From: Candidatus Portnoybacteria bacterium RIFCSPLOWO2_01_FULL_43_11
GTDB taxonomy: Bacteria > Patescibacteriota > Minisyncoccia > Portnoybacterales > UBA2143
Assembly: GCA_001819605.1 (NCBI GenBank)
Contig: MHNE01000015.1
Span: 1 to 38,417 of the forward strand
Length of the DNA stretch: 38,417 nucleotides
Direction of reading: 5' to 3'
The position numbers and the translations under genes were made by a program. Each line of letters starts with the position of its first letter. The stretch's first letter is position 1. Positions 1 through 7,125 of the stretch are shown here, one piece after another. The notes beneath the pieces were generated by a model. It was not told the origin of the DNA and did no database searches. It saw only the letters and a list, made by a program, of their open reading frames with translations.

Positions 1-380
1 CAATTAAAGACGGAGAGATAAAAAATGTCATCCAAGAATATTTTATAATCAAGGGACAACGGGAAAAAGACACGAAACGAATGGCGGAATTAAAAAAAAT
101 TATCAATCAATATTGCGATGAAAAAGGCATTGACAGGGTTTTTGGCGAAGATGGTTACATCACTCGCCTGCCCCAAAAACGATTTGAGTATGACGCTCTT
201 AAACTTAGAGAAATTTTAGAGCCGTTAGAAAAATGGGAGGAAATTTTAACCATAGATAAAAACAAATTTAAAAAGGTGATTTCTCAATTACCTTTTGACT
301 TAAGAAAAAAAATTGACGAGAGCAAAAAACTGGAAAAAGAGTTTAAGATAATTACAGCCAGTAAGACTACTAAAAAATGA
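1..380 (+). CDS. C-terminal fragment of an unrecognised protein, possibly a PD-(D/E)XK-type nuclease
   Basis: The reading frame is open from the left edge of the window (first full codon at 3) to the stop at 378-380, so this is the C-terminal end of a longer gene; the Met at 81 is internal. About 125 residues are visible. They are charged and helical with no membrane segment, include a stretch FGEDGYITRLPQKRFEYD, and end in a Lys/Thr-rich tail. The pattern (a short motif, then a helical 'ILEPLEKWEEIL' segment, then a basic tail) resembles from memory the C-terminus of RecB-like PD-(D/E)XK nucleases of Patescibacteria, but the catalytic part lies outside the window, so the function is a guess. 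It converges with the next gene, with 9 bases between stops and no obvious terminator. Confidence 0.5.
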   Translation, partial: IKDGEIKNVIQEYFIIKGQREKDTKRMAELKKIINQYCDEKGIDRVFGEDGYITRLPQKRFEYDALKLREILEPLEKWEEILTIDKNKFKKVISQLPFDLRKKIDESKKLEKEFKIITASKTTKK

Positions 381-389
381 CTTTAAACT

Positions 390-794
390 TTATTCTTGTC
401 TATAATCCGCCGGAGCTAATTTGTAGAAATTAGAGTCAGGTTTATAACCGGCGGCCTTGGCCTCGGCTTCGGAATTAAACCAGATTTGATTTTCCGGCTT
501 TATATTTTTAGCCGAAGGACACCAAGGCCAGTGGTATTTGTCGCTATTAATACTCCCGACAAACTTTCCTTGTTTCGCCGGCTCTGACTGATTATTCTCT
601 TTAACGCTCGCTCCTAACGATTGTTGAATTGAAGCAGTAGTCGCCGGATCCTGAATAGAAATCGGCTCTTTATTGGACTCAAAAACGGTTAATCTGCCGG
701 CTCCAAAACTAATTAAGGCAATTAAAATAATACCGATAACTAAAACAATATCTGGCTCATTTTTCTTGACAAAATTAATCAATTTTGTTAACAT
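390..794 (-). CDS. Small membrane-anchored protein with degenerate Ada-like metal-binding domain
   Basis: A 134-residue protein. Residues about 16-36 form one hydrophobic helix followed by a Ser/Thr/Gln-rich linker, so it is probably anchored with the C-terminal domain outside. The domain at about 77-120 has the pattern FVGSINSDKYHWPWCPSAK followed by IWFNSEAEAKAAGYKP, which is the fold signature of the Ada zinc-binding domain as found in many secreted bacterial proteins and nucleases. The usual closing CxxC after 'AGYKP' is missing (residues DSNF follow), leaving a single Cys, so metal binding is doubtful. The start codon lies only 6 bases from the divergent rpmA start. Its cellular role is unknown. 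Confidence 0.7.
   Translation of the reverse strand: MLTKLINFVKKNEPDIVLVIGIILIALISFGAGRLTVFESNKEPISIQDPATTASIQQSLGASVKENNQSEPAKQGKFVGSINSDKYHWPWCPSAKNIKPENQIWFNSEAEAKAAGYKPDSNFYKLAPADYRQE
766..794 (+). promoter_or_regulatory. Promoter of rpmA (leaderless arrangement)
   Basis: A -35 box TTGACA (766-771), a 17-base spacer and an extended -10 TGTTAACAT (hexamer 789-794). Only 6 bases separate the -10 from the rpmA ATG at 801, so transcription should begin at or next to the A of the start codon. The -10 hexamer contains the start codon of the divergent gene at 794. Motif matching by eye only. Confidence 0.6.
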
Positions 795-800
795 AATCTC

Positions 801-1091
801 ATGGCGAAAACTAAATCAGCTGGTTCAACATCATTGGGCCGGGATTCCCGGCCAAAATATTTAGGAGTTAAATTATTTGACGGACAACCGGCCCAACCCG
901 GCAGTGTTATAATCCGCCAGCGCGGCAGTAAATTTGTCGCCGGCAAAAATGTCCGTCAAGGCAAAGATTATACCCTTTATTCCGTGGCTAAGGGCGTAGT
1001 CAAATTTGCCACTAAAAAAATCAAACATTTTGACGGCTCGCGGAGAATCGCCAAGGTGGTTAATGTTGTATCGGGGGCAGCCCCTGGGTAG
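801..1091 (+). CDS. rpmA: Large ribosomal subunit protein bL27
   Basis: A 96-residue bL27, a late-assembling 50S protein whose N-terminal tail reaches the peptidyl-transferase centre. The N-terminus MAKTKSAGSTSLGRDSRPKY matches the family pattern (KxAGSTxxGRDS), followed by LGVK and GSVIIRQRGSKFVAGKNV, the conserved core. The start is fixed by an in-frame stop at 789-791, so there is no cleavable N-terminal extension of the kind removed by Prp protease in Firmicutes. The usual neighbour rplU (bL21) is not adjacent. The gene appears to be transcribed alone from the promoter at 766-794. The C-terminus SGAAPG is slightly longer than typical. Confidence 0.96.
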   Translation: MAKTKSAGSTSLGRDSRPKYLGVKLFDGQPAQPGSVIIRQRGSKFVAGKNVRQGKDYTLYSVAKGVVKFATKKIKHFDGSRRIAKVVNVVSGAAPG

Positions 1092-1106
1092 ACTCCAGTA
1101 GAAAGC

Positions 1107-1539
1107 TTTTCAAGAACCTTTAAAATTAGGGGAGGGATGGATAATGTCTAAAATAACGGAACAAGCTATTGAAAAATTTAATCTCGAGTTCAGGGATATT
1201 ACCGGGCTCGACGGTAGTTTAGACGGATGGTTAAATTATTGTGCAATAAGAAAATATCTTATCAAAGAAGACCCTATAATGGGGAAATTCATTAGCGACC
1301 TCGTCGCAAATGATGAACCCTTTTCTTCTAAGATTTTATCTATTTTCAAGGTCTATGCGCTCATGAAAGTCCAAATGCACCTGAATAGACAGGCTAGATG
1401 CGATAAATTTTACCAGGAGGATCCAAGAGATAATGAGGGGTATTATAAGTGGTAATCAATCTATCAAGATTTTAGAGTTCAAACGGGAAAATGCGGCAGC
1501 GACTGATAGGTCAGTGCAAAGATGTTTTTCAAGAACCTT
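1107..1539. repeat. 14-bp direct repeat bracketing the 103-aa gene
   Basis: TTTTCAAGAACCTT occurs at 1107-1120, between rpmA and the 103-aa gene, and again identically at 1526-1539, downstream of that gene. The copies are 419 bases apart and enclose exactly one gene with its ribosome binding site. This could be a shared regulatory or processing site, or the scar of a cassette insertion. Confidence 0.55.
1144..1455 (+). CDS. Unrecognised 103-aa protein
   Basis: A 103-residue soluble protein that I do not recognise. It is predicted mainly helical, with two Cys (in LNYCAIRKY and QARCDKFY) and a charged aromatic C-terminus (EDPRDNEGYYKW). There is no signal peptide or membrane span. A purine-rich ribosome binding site (GGGGAGGGATGG) precedes the ATG, unlike many neighbours that lack one. 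The gene is bracketed by the 14-bp direct repeat (1107-1120 and 1526-1539) and followed by a hairpin terminator at 1565, so it looks like a self-contained unit. It may be lineage-specific or recently acquired. Confidence 0.6.
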   Translation: MSKITEQAIEKFNLEFRDITGLDGSLDGWLNYCAIRKYLIKEDPIMGKFISDLVANDEPFSSKILSIFKVYALMKVQMHLNRQARCDKFYQEDPRDNEGYYKW

Positions 1540-1564
1540 AACCTCTAAACCAAAACCTCTCTAA

Positions 1565-1593
1565 GGGACGCGTCAAATAACCGCGTCTCTTTT
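1565..1593 (+). terminator. Rho-independent terminator after the 103-aa gene
   Basis: An 8-bp stem GGGACGCG (1565-1572) / CGCGTCTC (1582-1589, one G-T pair), a 9-base loop, then TTTT and CATTT on the plus strand. The T-run overlaps the pyrG stop codon region. On the minus strand the downstream side is not T-rich, so it mainly serves plus-strand transcripts. The rest of 1456-1564 holds only the second direct-repeat copy. Confidence 0.6.
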
Positions 1594-3209
1594 CATTTCA
1601 ACCCGGCTTTCACAAATTCCCTAAACAAAGGATGGGGCCGAAGGGGTCGGGATTTGAATTCAGGGTGAAATTGGGTGGCGATAAAAAATGGGTGATTTTT
1701 AAGCTCAATGATTTCCACTAAATTGCGTTCAGGATTAAGGCCGGCTGTTACTAGTCCCCTACTTTCTAAAATGTCCCTAAAATCATTATTCACTTCGTAG
1801 CGATGACGATGTCTTTCAGAAATTGTGATTTGTCCATACGCTTTTTGGGCTTGCGTTCCTTTAGTTAATTCACAAAGATAAGCGCCCAAACGCATACTAG
1901 CGCCATAATCTTTTTTCTGAATTTTTATTTTCTGCTCGGGCAGTACATCTATAACCGGGTATTTTGTCCGGGGGTTGATTTCTGTGGTATGAGCCGCATT
2001 CATTTTACAGACATTTCTCGCGAATTCCACAACCGCCAATTGAAGACCGTAACATAGTCCCAAAAAAGGGATTTTATTTTTTCTCGCAAATTCAATGGCT
2101 TTGATTTTTCCCTCCACTCCCCTTTCGCCGTAGCCGCCCGGCACAATCAAGCCGTCAAAATTTTTTAATTCTTTAATCTTTTTGGGATTTTTTTCGTATT
2201 CTTCTGAATTAAGCCATTGGATCTCCGGTTTTCTTTTAAAATGCCAAGCCGCGTGCTTAATCGCCTCAATGACAGAAATATAAGCGTCAGCCAAAATAAA
2301 ATCGCCGGTGTTAAAATATTTGCCCACAATGCCGATTTTAATATTCTTATGATTATTTTTAATTATTTTTACCAAACTCCGCCAAGATTTTAAATCTTTT
2401 TTTCTTGCTCTTAAATTAAATTTGTTTAAAATTCTCTGGCCTAAATTGTCTTTTTCAAAATTTAAAGGCACTTCGTAAACGCTTTCAATGTCAGGCGCCG
2501 AGATAACATCTTCCGGAGAAATATTGCAGAAAATAGAAATTTTCTTTTTCCGGGGTTCGTCCAGAGAGTATTCGGAACGGGCCACGATGATATCCGGCTG
2601 AATGCCGGCTGAATTAAGGGTTCTGGCCGCGTATTGAGTCGGTTTGGTTTTCATCTCGCCGATTTTTTGAGGCACCGGCAAGTAGCTCACCAAAACAAAA
2701 AGAACATCTTTAAGATGCTCTAATTTCATCATTCTGGCCGCTTCCAAAAAAAGCATATTCTGATATTCGCCCACTGTGCCGCCTATCTCTATTAAAACAA
2801 AATCAGCTTTAGTTTGACGGGCCGCGCGATAAATTCTTCTGTTGACTTCTTCCGGAATATGAGGCACCACCTCAACGCATTTACCGTCATATTCCAAATT
2901 CCTTTCCCGATGAATTACGGTCTCATAAACCTTGCCGGTCGTCATGTAATTATCAGCCATAATGGTTCTGTCTAAAAATCTTTCGTAGTTGCCAATATCT
3001 TGGTCGGTTTCCATGCCGTCCTCCGTAACAAAAACTTCCCCATGTTCAATGGGGTTCATAGTGCCGGCGTCAACGTTAATGTAGGGGTCAATTTTAATGG
3101 CGGTTACTTCAAAACCCTTGCTCTGTAAAATCTTGCCAATGGAAGCCACGACTATCCCCTTGCCGATTCCGGACATCACACCGCCGGTGACAAAAATATA
3201 TTTAGCCAT
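1593..3209 (-). CDS. pyrG: CTP synthase
   Basis: 538 residues, the usual length. It makes CTP from UTP, ATP and glutamine in the cytosol. The N-terminal synthetase domain (about 1-265) begins with the P-loop GGVMSGIGKG and has the conserved KIDPYINVDAGTMNPIEHGE and EIGGTVGE segments. The C-terminal class I glutaminase domain (about 290-535) has the oxyanion region PGGYGERG, nucleophile Cys about 386 in GLCYGLQ, and the His/Glu pair in HPEF (about 515/517). The P-loop reads SGIGKG rather than SSLGKG as in E. coli, a variant also seen in archaeal-type enzymes. It is last in the acyP-rplI-pyrG unit, starting 1 base after the rplI stop, with GGA before the ATG as a weak ribosome binding site. Confidence 0.97.
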   Translation of the reverse strand: MAKYIFVTGGVMSGIGKGIVVASIGKILQSKGFEVTAIKIDPYINVDAGTMNPIEHGEVFVTEDGMETDQDIGNYERFLDRTIMADNYMTTGKVYETVIHRERNLEYDGKCVEVVPHIPEEVNRRIYRAARQTKADFVLIEIGGTVGEYQNMLFLEAARMMKLEHLKDVLFVLVSYLPVPQKIGEMKTKPTQYAARTLNSAGIQPDIIVARSEYSLDEPRKKKISIFCNISPEDVISAPDIESVYEVPLNFEKDNLGQRILNKFNLRARKKDLKSWRSLVKIIKNNHKNIKIGIVGKYFNTGDFILADAYISVIEAIKHAAWHFKRKPEIQWLNSEEYEKNPKKIKELKNFDGLIVPGGYGERGVEGKIKAIEFARKNKIPFLGLCYGLQLAVVEFARNVCKMNAAHTTEINPRTKYPVIDVLPEQKIKIQKKDYGASMRLGAYLCELTKGTQAQKAYGQITISERHRHRYEVNNDFRDILESRGLVTAGLNPERNLVEIIELKNHPFFIATQFHPEFKSRPLRPHPLFREFVKAGLK

Positions 3210-3210
3210 T

Positions 3211-3663
3211 TTATTTTCCTTGTTCCTCTGTCACAATTACTTTTATGGCCGCCTCTAAATTATGAGGAAATTCTATGGCAACTTCGCGCTCTCCTGTTTC
3301 CTTAATCGGCTCATTTAGCCTAATCTGCTCTTTTTTAATTTCAAATCCCCGCGTTTTTAATTCGCTGGCAATTTGAGAAGCGGTAACAGAGCCGAAAAGC
3401 TTTCCATCTTCTTTGATTTTAGCCGGTATTTCAATCTCTAAACCATCCAGCTGACCGGCTAAGTCTTGAGAAATTTTTAACTCTTCTTCGGCTTTTTCAG
3501 CGTCAATTTTCTTCTGCTCTTCCGTCTTTTTAAAATTAGACTGGTTGGCTAAAACCGCCATTTTTTTGGGAAACAAAAAATTTCTGGCGTAACCGTCAGC
3601 CACTCGTTTGATTTCGTGTTTTTTACCTAAGTTATTGATATCTTCTAATAAAATAATTTTCAT
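3211..3663 (-). CDS. rplI: Large ribosomal subunit protein bL9
   Basis: 150 residues, the normal length. The N-terminal globular domain MKIILLEDINNLGKKHEIKR...GYARNFLFPKKMA is the diagnostic bL9 signature. A long central helix (about 41-75, rich in Lys/Glu) and a C-terminal domain with GKLFGSVTASQIA follow. bL9 sits at the base of the L1 stalk and supports reading-frame fidelity. In many bacteria rplI lies beside rpsF-rpsR, but here it is between acyP and pyrG while rpsF-ssb-rpsR is about 20 kb away. bL9 is reported missing from some CPR lineages, so its presence is a weak taxonomic clue. There is no clear Shine-Dalgarno sequence. Confidence 0.97.
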   Translation of the reverse strand: MKIILLEDINNLGKKHEIKRVADGYARNFLFPKKMAVLANQSNFKKTEEQKKIDAEKAEEELKISQDLAGQLDGLEIEIPAKIKEDGKLFGSVTASQIASELKTRGFEIKKEQIRLNEPIKETGEREVAIEFPHNLEAAIKVIVTEEQGK

Positions 3664-3684
3664 AAAAAATAACTATAATTAATT

Positions 3685-3963
3685 TTACTCGTATCTTATC
3701 TTAAACCCCTTAAATTCCCCGGTTGACTCTCCCCACTCCGTATCCACTTTTTCCACCCGGGCCAGCATAGGTCCATTATAACACCAGTTAATTAATTCTT
3801 TCAACCCTCTTTCATCTCCTTCGGCCATAATTTTAACCGTCCCGTCTTTTTCATTTTTCACCCAGCCGCTAAGCCCAAATCTTTTTGCCCTTCTTCTGGT
3901 TGAGTCTCTAAAAAATACCATTTGAACCCGACCGTAAATTTTTAAGGTTATTCTTTTACTCAT
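3685..3963 (-). CDS. acyP: Acylphosphatase
   Basis: 92 residues with the ATG at 3963; a longer reading frame to 4008 would run through the promoter, so the shorter start is preferred. Acylphosphatases hydrolyse carboxyl-phosphate bonds. The family motif GxVQGVxFR appears as GRVQMVFFRDS, retaining the phosphate-binding Arg but with the usually invariant Gly replaced by Met. The second motif GLSGWVKNEKDGTV keeps the catalytic Asn. The C-terminus (FKGFKIRYE) matches the final strand of the ferredoxin-like fold. It is the first gene of the unit with rplI and pyrG, 21 bases upstream of rplI. Whether the Met variant is active cannot be told from sequence. Confidence 0.9.
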   Translation of the reverse strand: MSKRITLKIYGRVQMVFFRDSTRRRAKRFGLSGWVKNEKDGTVKIMAEGDERGLKELINWCYNGPMLARVEKVDTEWGESTGEFKGFKIRYE

Positions 3964-3979
3964 AAAATATCTTATCAAT

Positions 3980-4008
3980 ATTTTACCATAAATGACCGTT
4001 TTTTTCAA
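3980..4008 (-). promoter_or_regulatory. Promoter of acyP-rplI-pyrG
   Basis: On the minus strand: -35 TTGAAA (4003-4008), a 17-base spacer, and extended -10 TGGTAAAAT (hexamer 3980-3985). The predicted start is near 3973, giving a leader of about 10 bases before the ATG at 3963. Confidence 0.6.
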
Positions 4009-4028
4009 ATGCCAATTGCTTTCCGCTT

Positions 4029-5588
4029 CTAATATTTATACTCGTCCGCTAAAAATCCGTTTTTGTCTTTGAGAATTAATTTATCGCTGTCGTTATCTAA
4101 AATATCTGTGGATTTATTAAGAAAAACCCGCCATTTGTCTTCAAGGAAATTCGTTTCCAGATAATTATTCTTATAACAATAATTATAATTGAATTTTTCA
4201 TTAAGAAAAGCGGTGCACTCGTTATCCGCGCTGATTTTCCAGTTGCCGGAATAATCAGGGATTTCACAGGAATCTAACCCTTTAATGAAGTCGCGGCAAG
4301 TTTTTTTCAAATGACCGTATTCTTCTTCCTCTATTTTAGGACAATTTTTGGGAAGAGAGGGGAAAAATTGTTTATCCCGATCCAGATAACCGGTACATTG
4401 ATTTAACCGGCAATTTACGCCTTCAGGGCTTTTCCCAAAAGAAATAAGAACCTCGCCGCGGGAGGGAACCCTGATATCAGCGGAATCTCCGGCTGAAAAA
4501 GGATATTTTAACTGATTAACGGCCTTAGGAACAGAAAAGCTGTCCGCTTTGCTTTTAAGAGTCCAGCCGCTTATGTTTATCTCTTCGCTTGAATTATTTT
4601 TTAAAATCAGGTAATCGTTTTCAAATTTCTTTTCTTTTGGATGAACGTTTATGATTTCCATTTTTTGATAAAAAGGAGAAACGCCGATTTGAAAAGTACG
4701 CGAGGCCGGGGTCGGATCAATATAACCTTCGTCGTTTTTGGCCCGCGCGTAAAAGGTGTAAATCTTAGCTTCGTTTGATAATTTAAAAGTCTGGACGGTT
4801 TTTGTTCGCTGGTCTTTCCAGTTTAAATCATAACCCTTTAAATAGGTCTCAAAAGATAAATTTTTTACTTCTCCCAAAGGATTATTCCCGGAATATTTAA
4901 AACTAATTTCATTGCTCTCCAAAAGCGCGTCTTCTTCAGGACCTTCAAGAATAAAGGTATTGGGATATTTATTAGATTCCTGCTTCGCGCTAATAATCGG
5001 GCCGCCGGTAAAATAACCGTAAAATTCCGTTTGATTGACCGGCGCGATTTTTGACCAGTCAAACCCGAGCTGATTAAAAATCTCGGCTGTTTCTATCCAC
5101 CTTTTCTGATTATTCTCTATTTTATAAACTTTATAATCCCCCATCAAACGAATCAGCTCTGAATCATTGTAAGCGTTGAGTTCGGTTTGGTTGACCTCAA
5201 TAATGTCTTCCCATTTATTGCCGTAAGAAAGAAAAACCTCTGAATTTAAAACATGCCTCTTAAGTCCGCTTTCCGTGATATAATAAACCTTGGAAGTATT
5301 GGCTAATTTTATGTGTTTGACTCTCGGATATTTATCTAAATCCGCTTGGCTGATAATCTGAATATTTCCCCATTTATAACCGGGATAAGAATTAAAAACC
5401 GCCGGCGTCGGAATCCAGTGTTTTTTCCCTTTAGTAATCGCGTAAACATCGGAAGTATCAGCGGTTTTTATTAAACCGCCCTCCGGCAAAGACAAAGCGG
5501 CCTCGCTTATTCCGAAACTGAAATATGTTACCCAAAAACCAAAAATCAAAAAAGTAAACAGGAAAGGCGCAAGGTTTATTTTTTTCAT
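4029..5588 (-). CDS. Secreted lamin-tail-domain surface protein with three Trp-containing repeats
   Basis: 519 residues. A signal peptide spans about 1-30 (MKK, hydrophobic core, cleavage near SEAA). Three roughly 52-residue repeats follow at about 33-195, each with a (V)Y-x-I/x-x-G-x-x-(R/K)-W/H pattern and ending in x-W-x-x-I-x-x-V/I-(N/S)-Q-(T/A)-(E/D)-L, for example DVYAITKGKKHWIPT and KVYKIENNQKRWIET. A fibronectin-like strand region (about 210-300) precedes a C-terminal lamin-tail-type domain (about 310-519; YLILKNNSSEEINISGWTLKS) rich in Cys (CRLNQC and others), suggesting disulfides outside the cell. Lamin-tail proteins are common on CPR surfaces. It is divergent from two GT39 transferases, which could glycosylate it (inference). 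Confidence 0.75.
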   Translation of the reverse strand: MKKINLAPFLFTFLIFGFWVTYFSFGISEAALSLPEGGLIKTADTSDVYAITKGKKHWIPTPAVFNSYPGYKWGNIQIISQADLDKYPRVKHIKLANTSKVYYITESGLKRHVLNSEVFLSYGNKWEDIIEVNQTELNAYNDSELIRLMGDYKVYKIENNQKRWIETAEIFNQLGFDWSKIAPVNQTEFYGYFTGGPIISAKQESNKYPNTFILEGPEEDALLESNEISFKYSGNNPLGEVKNLSFETYLKGYDLNWKDQRTKTVQTFKLSNEAKIYTFYARAKNDEGYIDPTPASRTFQIGVSPFYQKMEIINVHPKEKKFENDYLILKNNSSEEINISGWTLKSKADSFSVPKAVNQLKYPFSAGDSADIRVPSRGEVLISFGKSPEGVNCRLNQCTGYLDRDKQFFPSLPKNCPKIEEEEYGHLKKTCRDFIKGLDSCEIPDYSGNWKISADNECTAFLNEKFNYNYCYKNNYLETNFLEDKWRVFLNKSTDILDNDSDKLILKDKNGFLADEYKY

Positions 5589-5634
5589 AATTTATAGTAA
5601 AATAATATCGCGGACTAATTTAGTCTATTCTAAT

Positions 5635-7125
5635 ATGAAAATTAAAAATCGTCAAACCGTTATCCTTATTTTCTTAATATTAATTTTAGCCTCTTTTTTC
5701 CGTCTCTGGCGGATTGATTCTGTTCCGCCCGGGCTTTATTCCGACGAAGCCATGAACGGAAATAACGCCTTAGCCACTCTTGAAACAGGCCAATTTAAAG
5801 TTTTTTATCCGGAGAATAACGGCCGGGAAGGACTCTTTATAAATATCATTGCGTTCTCAATAAAGATTTTTGGCAATCAGGCCTGGGCCATTCGCCTGCC
5901 TTCAGTGCTTTTTGGGATTCTTACGGTTTTGGGAATATTCTTTTTAACGAAAATATTATTTCAAAACGAAAGAGTCGCGCTTTTTACGAGTTTTTTTCTG
6001 GCCGCGAGCTTTTGGCATATTAATTTTTCCCGCATCAGCTTTCGAGCCATAATGGCGCCGGCGTTTTTAGTCTGGAGTTTGTATTTGTTATGGAGGATAA
6101 TAAAAAAAACCGAACGGCAAAAATTAAAACCGGAAACAAACTTTATGTTCCGCTCTTCTATTTTAGCGGTCTTTTCCGGATTTATTTACGGCCTCGGCTT
6201 TCATTCCTACATCGCCTACCGGATTACGCCGCTTTTAATTCTTGCGGCTTTACTCGCATTTTTCTTTAAAGCTCCGGCTTATTTAAGGAAAAAGATTTTA
6301 CTTCCGATTTTTCTTTTTCTTATTTTTGCTTTTATCGCTTTTCTGCCGCTCGGTTTTTATTTTTTGGAAAATCCTCAAGATTTTTTCGGCCGGACTTCCC
6401 AAATCTCTATCTTTGAATCAAGCCGGACGATTCTTAATCTCTTTAAAAATACTTTTATAACTTCGCAGATGTTTGTCTTTTTGGGCGATTTTAACTGGCG
6501 CCATAATTACGCCGGCGCGCCCCAACTCTGGCTTCCGGTCGCCTTATTATTCCTGCTCGGAATTTTTAAGAGTTTTAAAAAATTATTTTCAAAAATCAGT
6601 CAATTTCGTTTTGAAAATCTGATTCTGCTTCTCTGGTTTTTTCTTTTGCTCTTGCCGGTTATTGTTTCAAATGAGGGTTTGCCTCATTCGCTTAGGGCGA
6701 TTCTGGTCGCGCCGGCCGCGATGATTTTTGCCGGCCTCGGCCTTGAAGAAATTATTAAAAAAATTCCAGGAAAAAAAACAACCGTTCTCTTCATTGTTGT
6801 TTTTTTTATCCTTATTGCCGGCCAAAGCTATAATCGTTATTTTAGAGAGTGGGCGAAAAATCCAAACGTTTCTCTGGCCTTTAATGAAAATCTAAGCCGG
6901 GTAGCAGATGAACTAAATGACGCTCCGGAAAATATCCCAAAATATATTATAATGAAAAATACGGAAATATTTGATTACCGCGGCACGCCAATGTCGGCCC
7001 AGCCAATTATGTTTTTAACCAAAACCTTTCTGCCTCAATGGCAAAAAGAGAAAAACTTTTTTTATCTTCCCCAAAAAGAGGCGGTTAATCTGCCTTCTGG
7101 CGCAAAAATTATATGGATAGAATAA
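5635..7125 (+). CDS. GT39-family membrane glycosyltransferase (ArnT/PMT-like)
   Basis: 496 residues with about 10-12 membrane helices. The first extracytoplasmic loop after helix 1 has LWRIDSVPPGLYSDEAMNG; the acidic pair in YSDEA corresponds to the catalytic Asp/Glu of GT-C enzymes that use polyprenyl-phosphate sugar donors (ArnT, protein mannosyltransferase). The following EGLFINIIAFSIKIFG and AIRLPSVLFG match the second conserved helix region. The donor and acceptor cannot be read from sequence; protein or lipid glycosylation at the outer face is the family role. The last 13 bases overlap the next GT39 gene, implying translational coupling. Confidence 0.85.
   Translation: MKIKNRQTVILIFLILILASFFRLWRIDSVPPGLYSDEAMNGNNALATLETGQFKVFYPENNGREGLFINIIAFSIKIFGNQAWAIRLPSVLFGILTVLGIFFLTKILFQNERVALFTSFFLAASFWHINFSRISFRAIMAPAFLVWSLYLLWRIIKKTERQKLKPETNFMFRSSILAVFSGFIYGLGFHSYIAYRITPLLILAALLAFFFKAPAYLRKKILLPIFLFLIFAFIAFLPLGFYFLENPQDFFGRTSQISIFESSRTILNLFKNTFITSQMFVFLGDFNWRHNYAGAPQLWLPVALLFLLGIFKSFKKLFSKISQFRFENLILLLWFFLLLLPVIVSNEGLPHSLRAILVAPAAMIFAGLGLEEIIKKIPGKKTTVLFIVVFFILIAGQSYNRYFREWAKNPNVSLAFNENLSRVADELNDAPENIPKYIIMKNTEIFDYRGTPMSAQPIMFLTKTFLPQWQKEKNFFYLPQKEAVNLPSGAKIIWIE

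Noticed and set aside
1593-3209. Aberrant P-loop in CTP synthase (SGIGKG)
   Set aside because: This variant is known in other CTP synthases and keeps the Gly and Lys needed for nucleotide binding.
3963-4008. Longer N-terminus for acylphosphatase
   Set aside because: The extra residues are not part of the family and the segment holds a good promoter.
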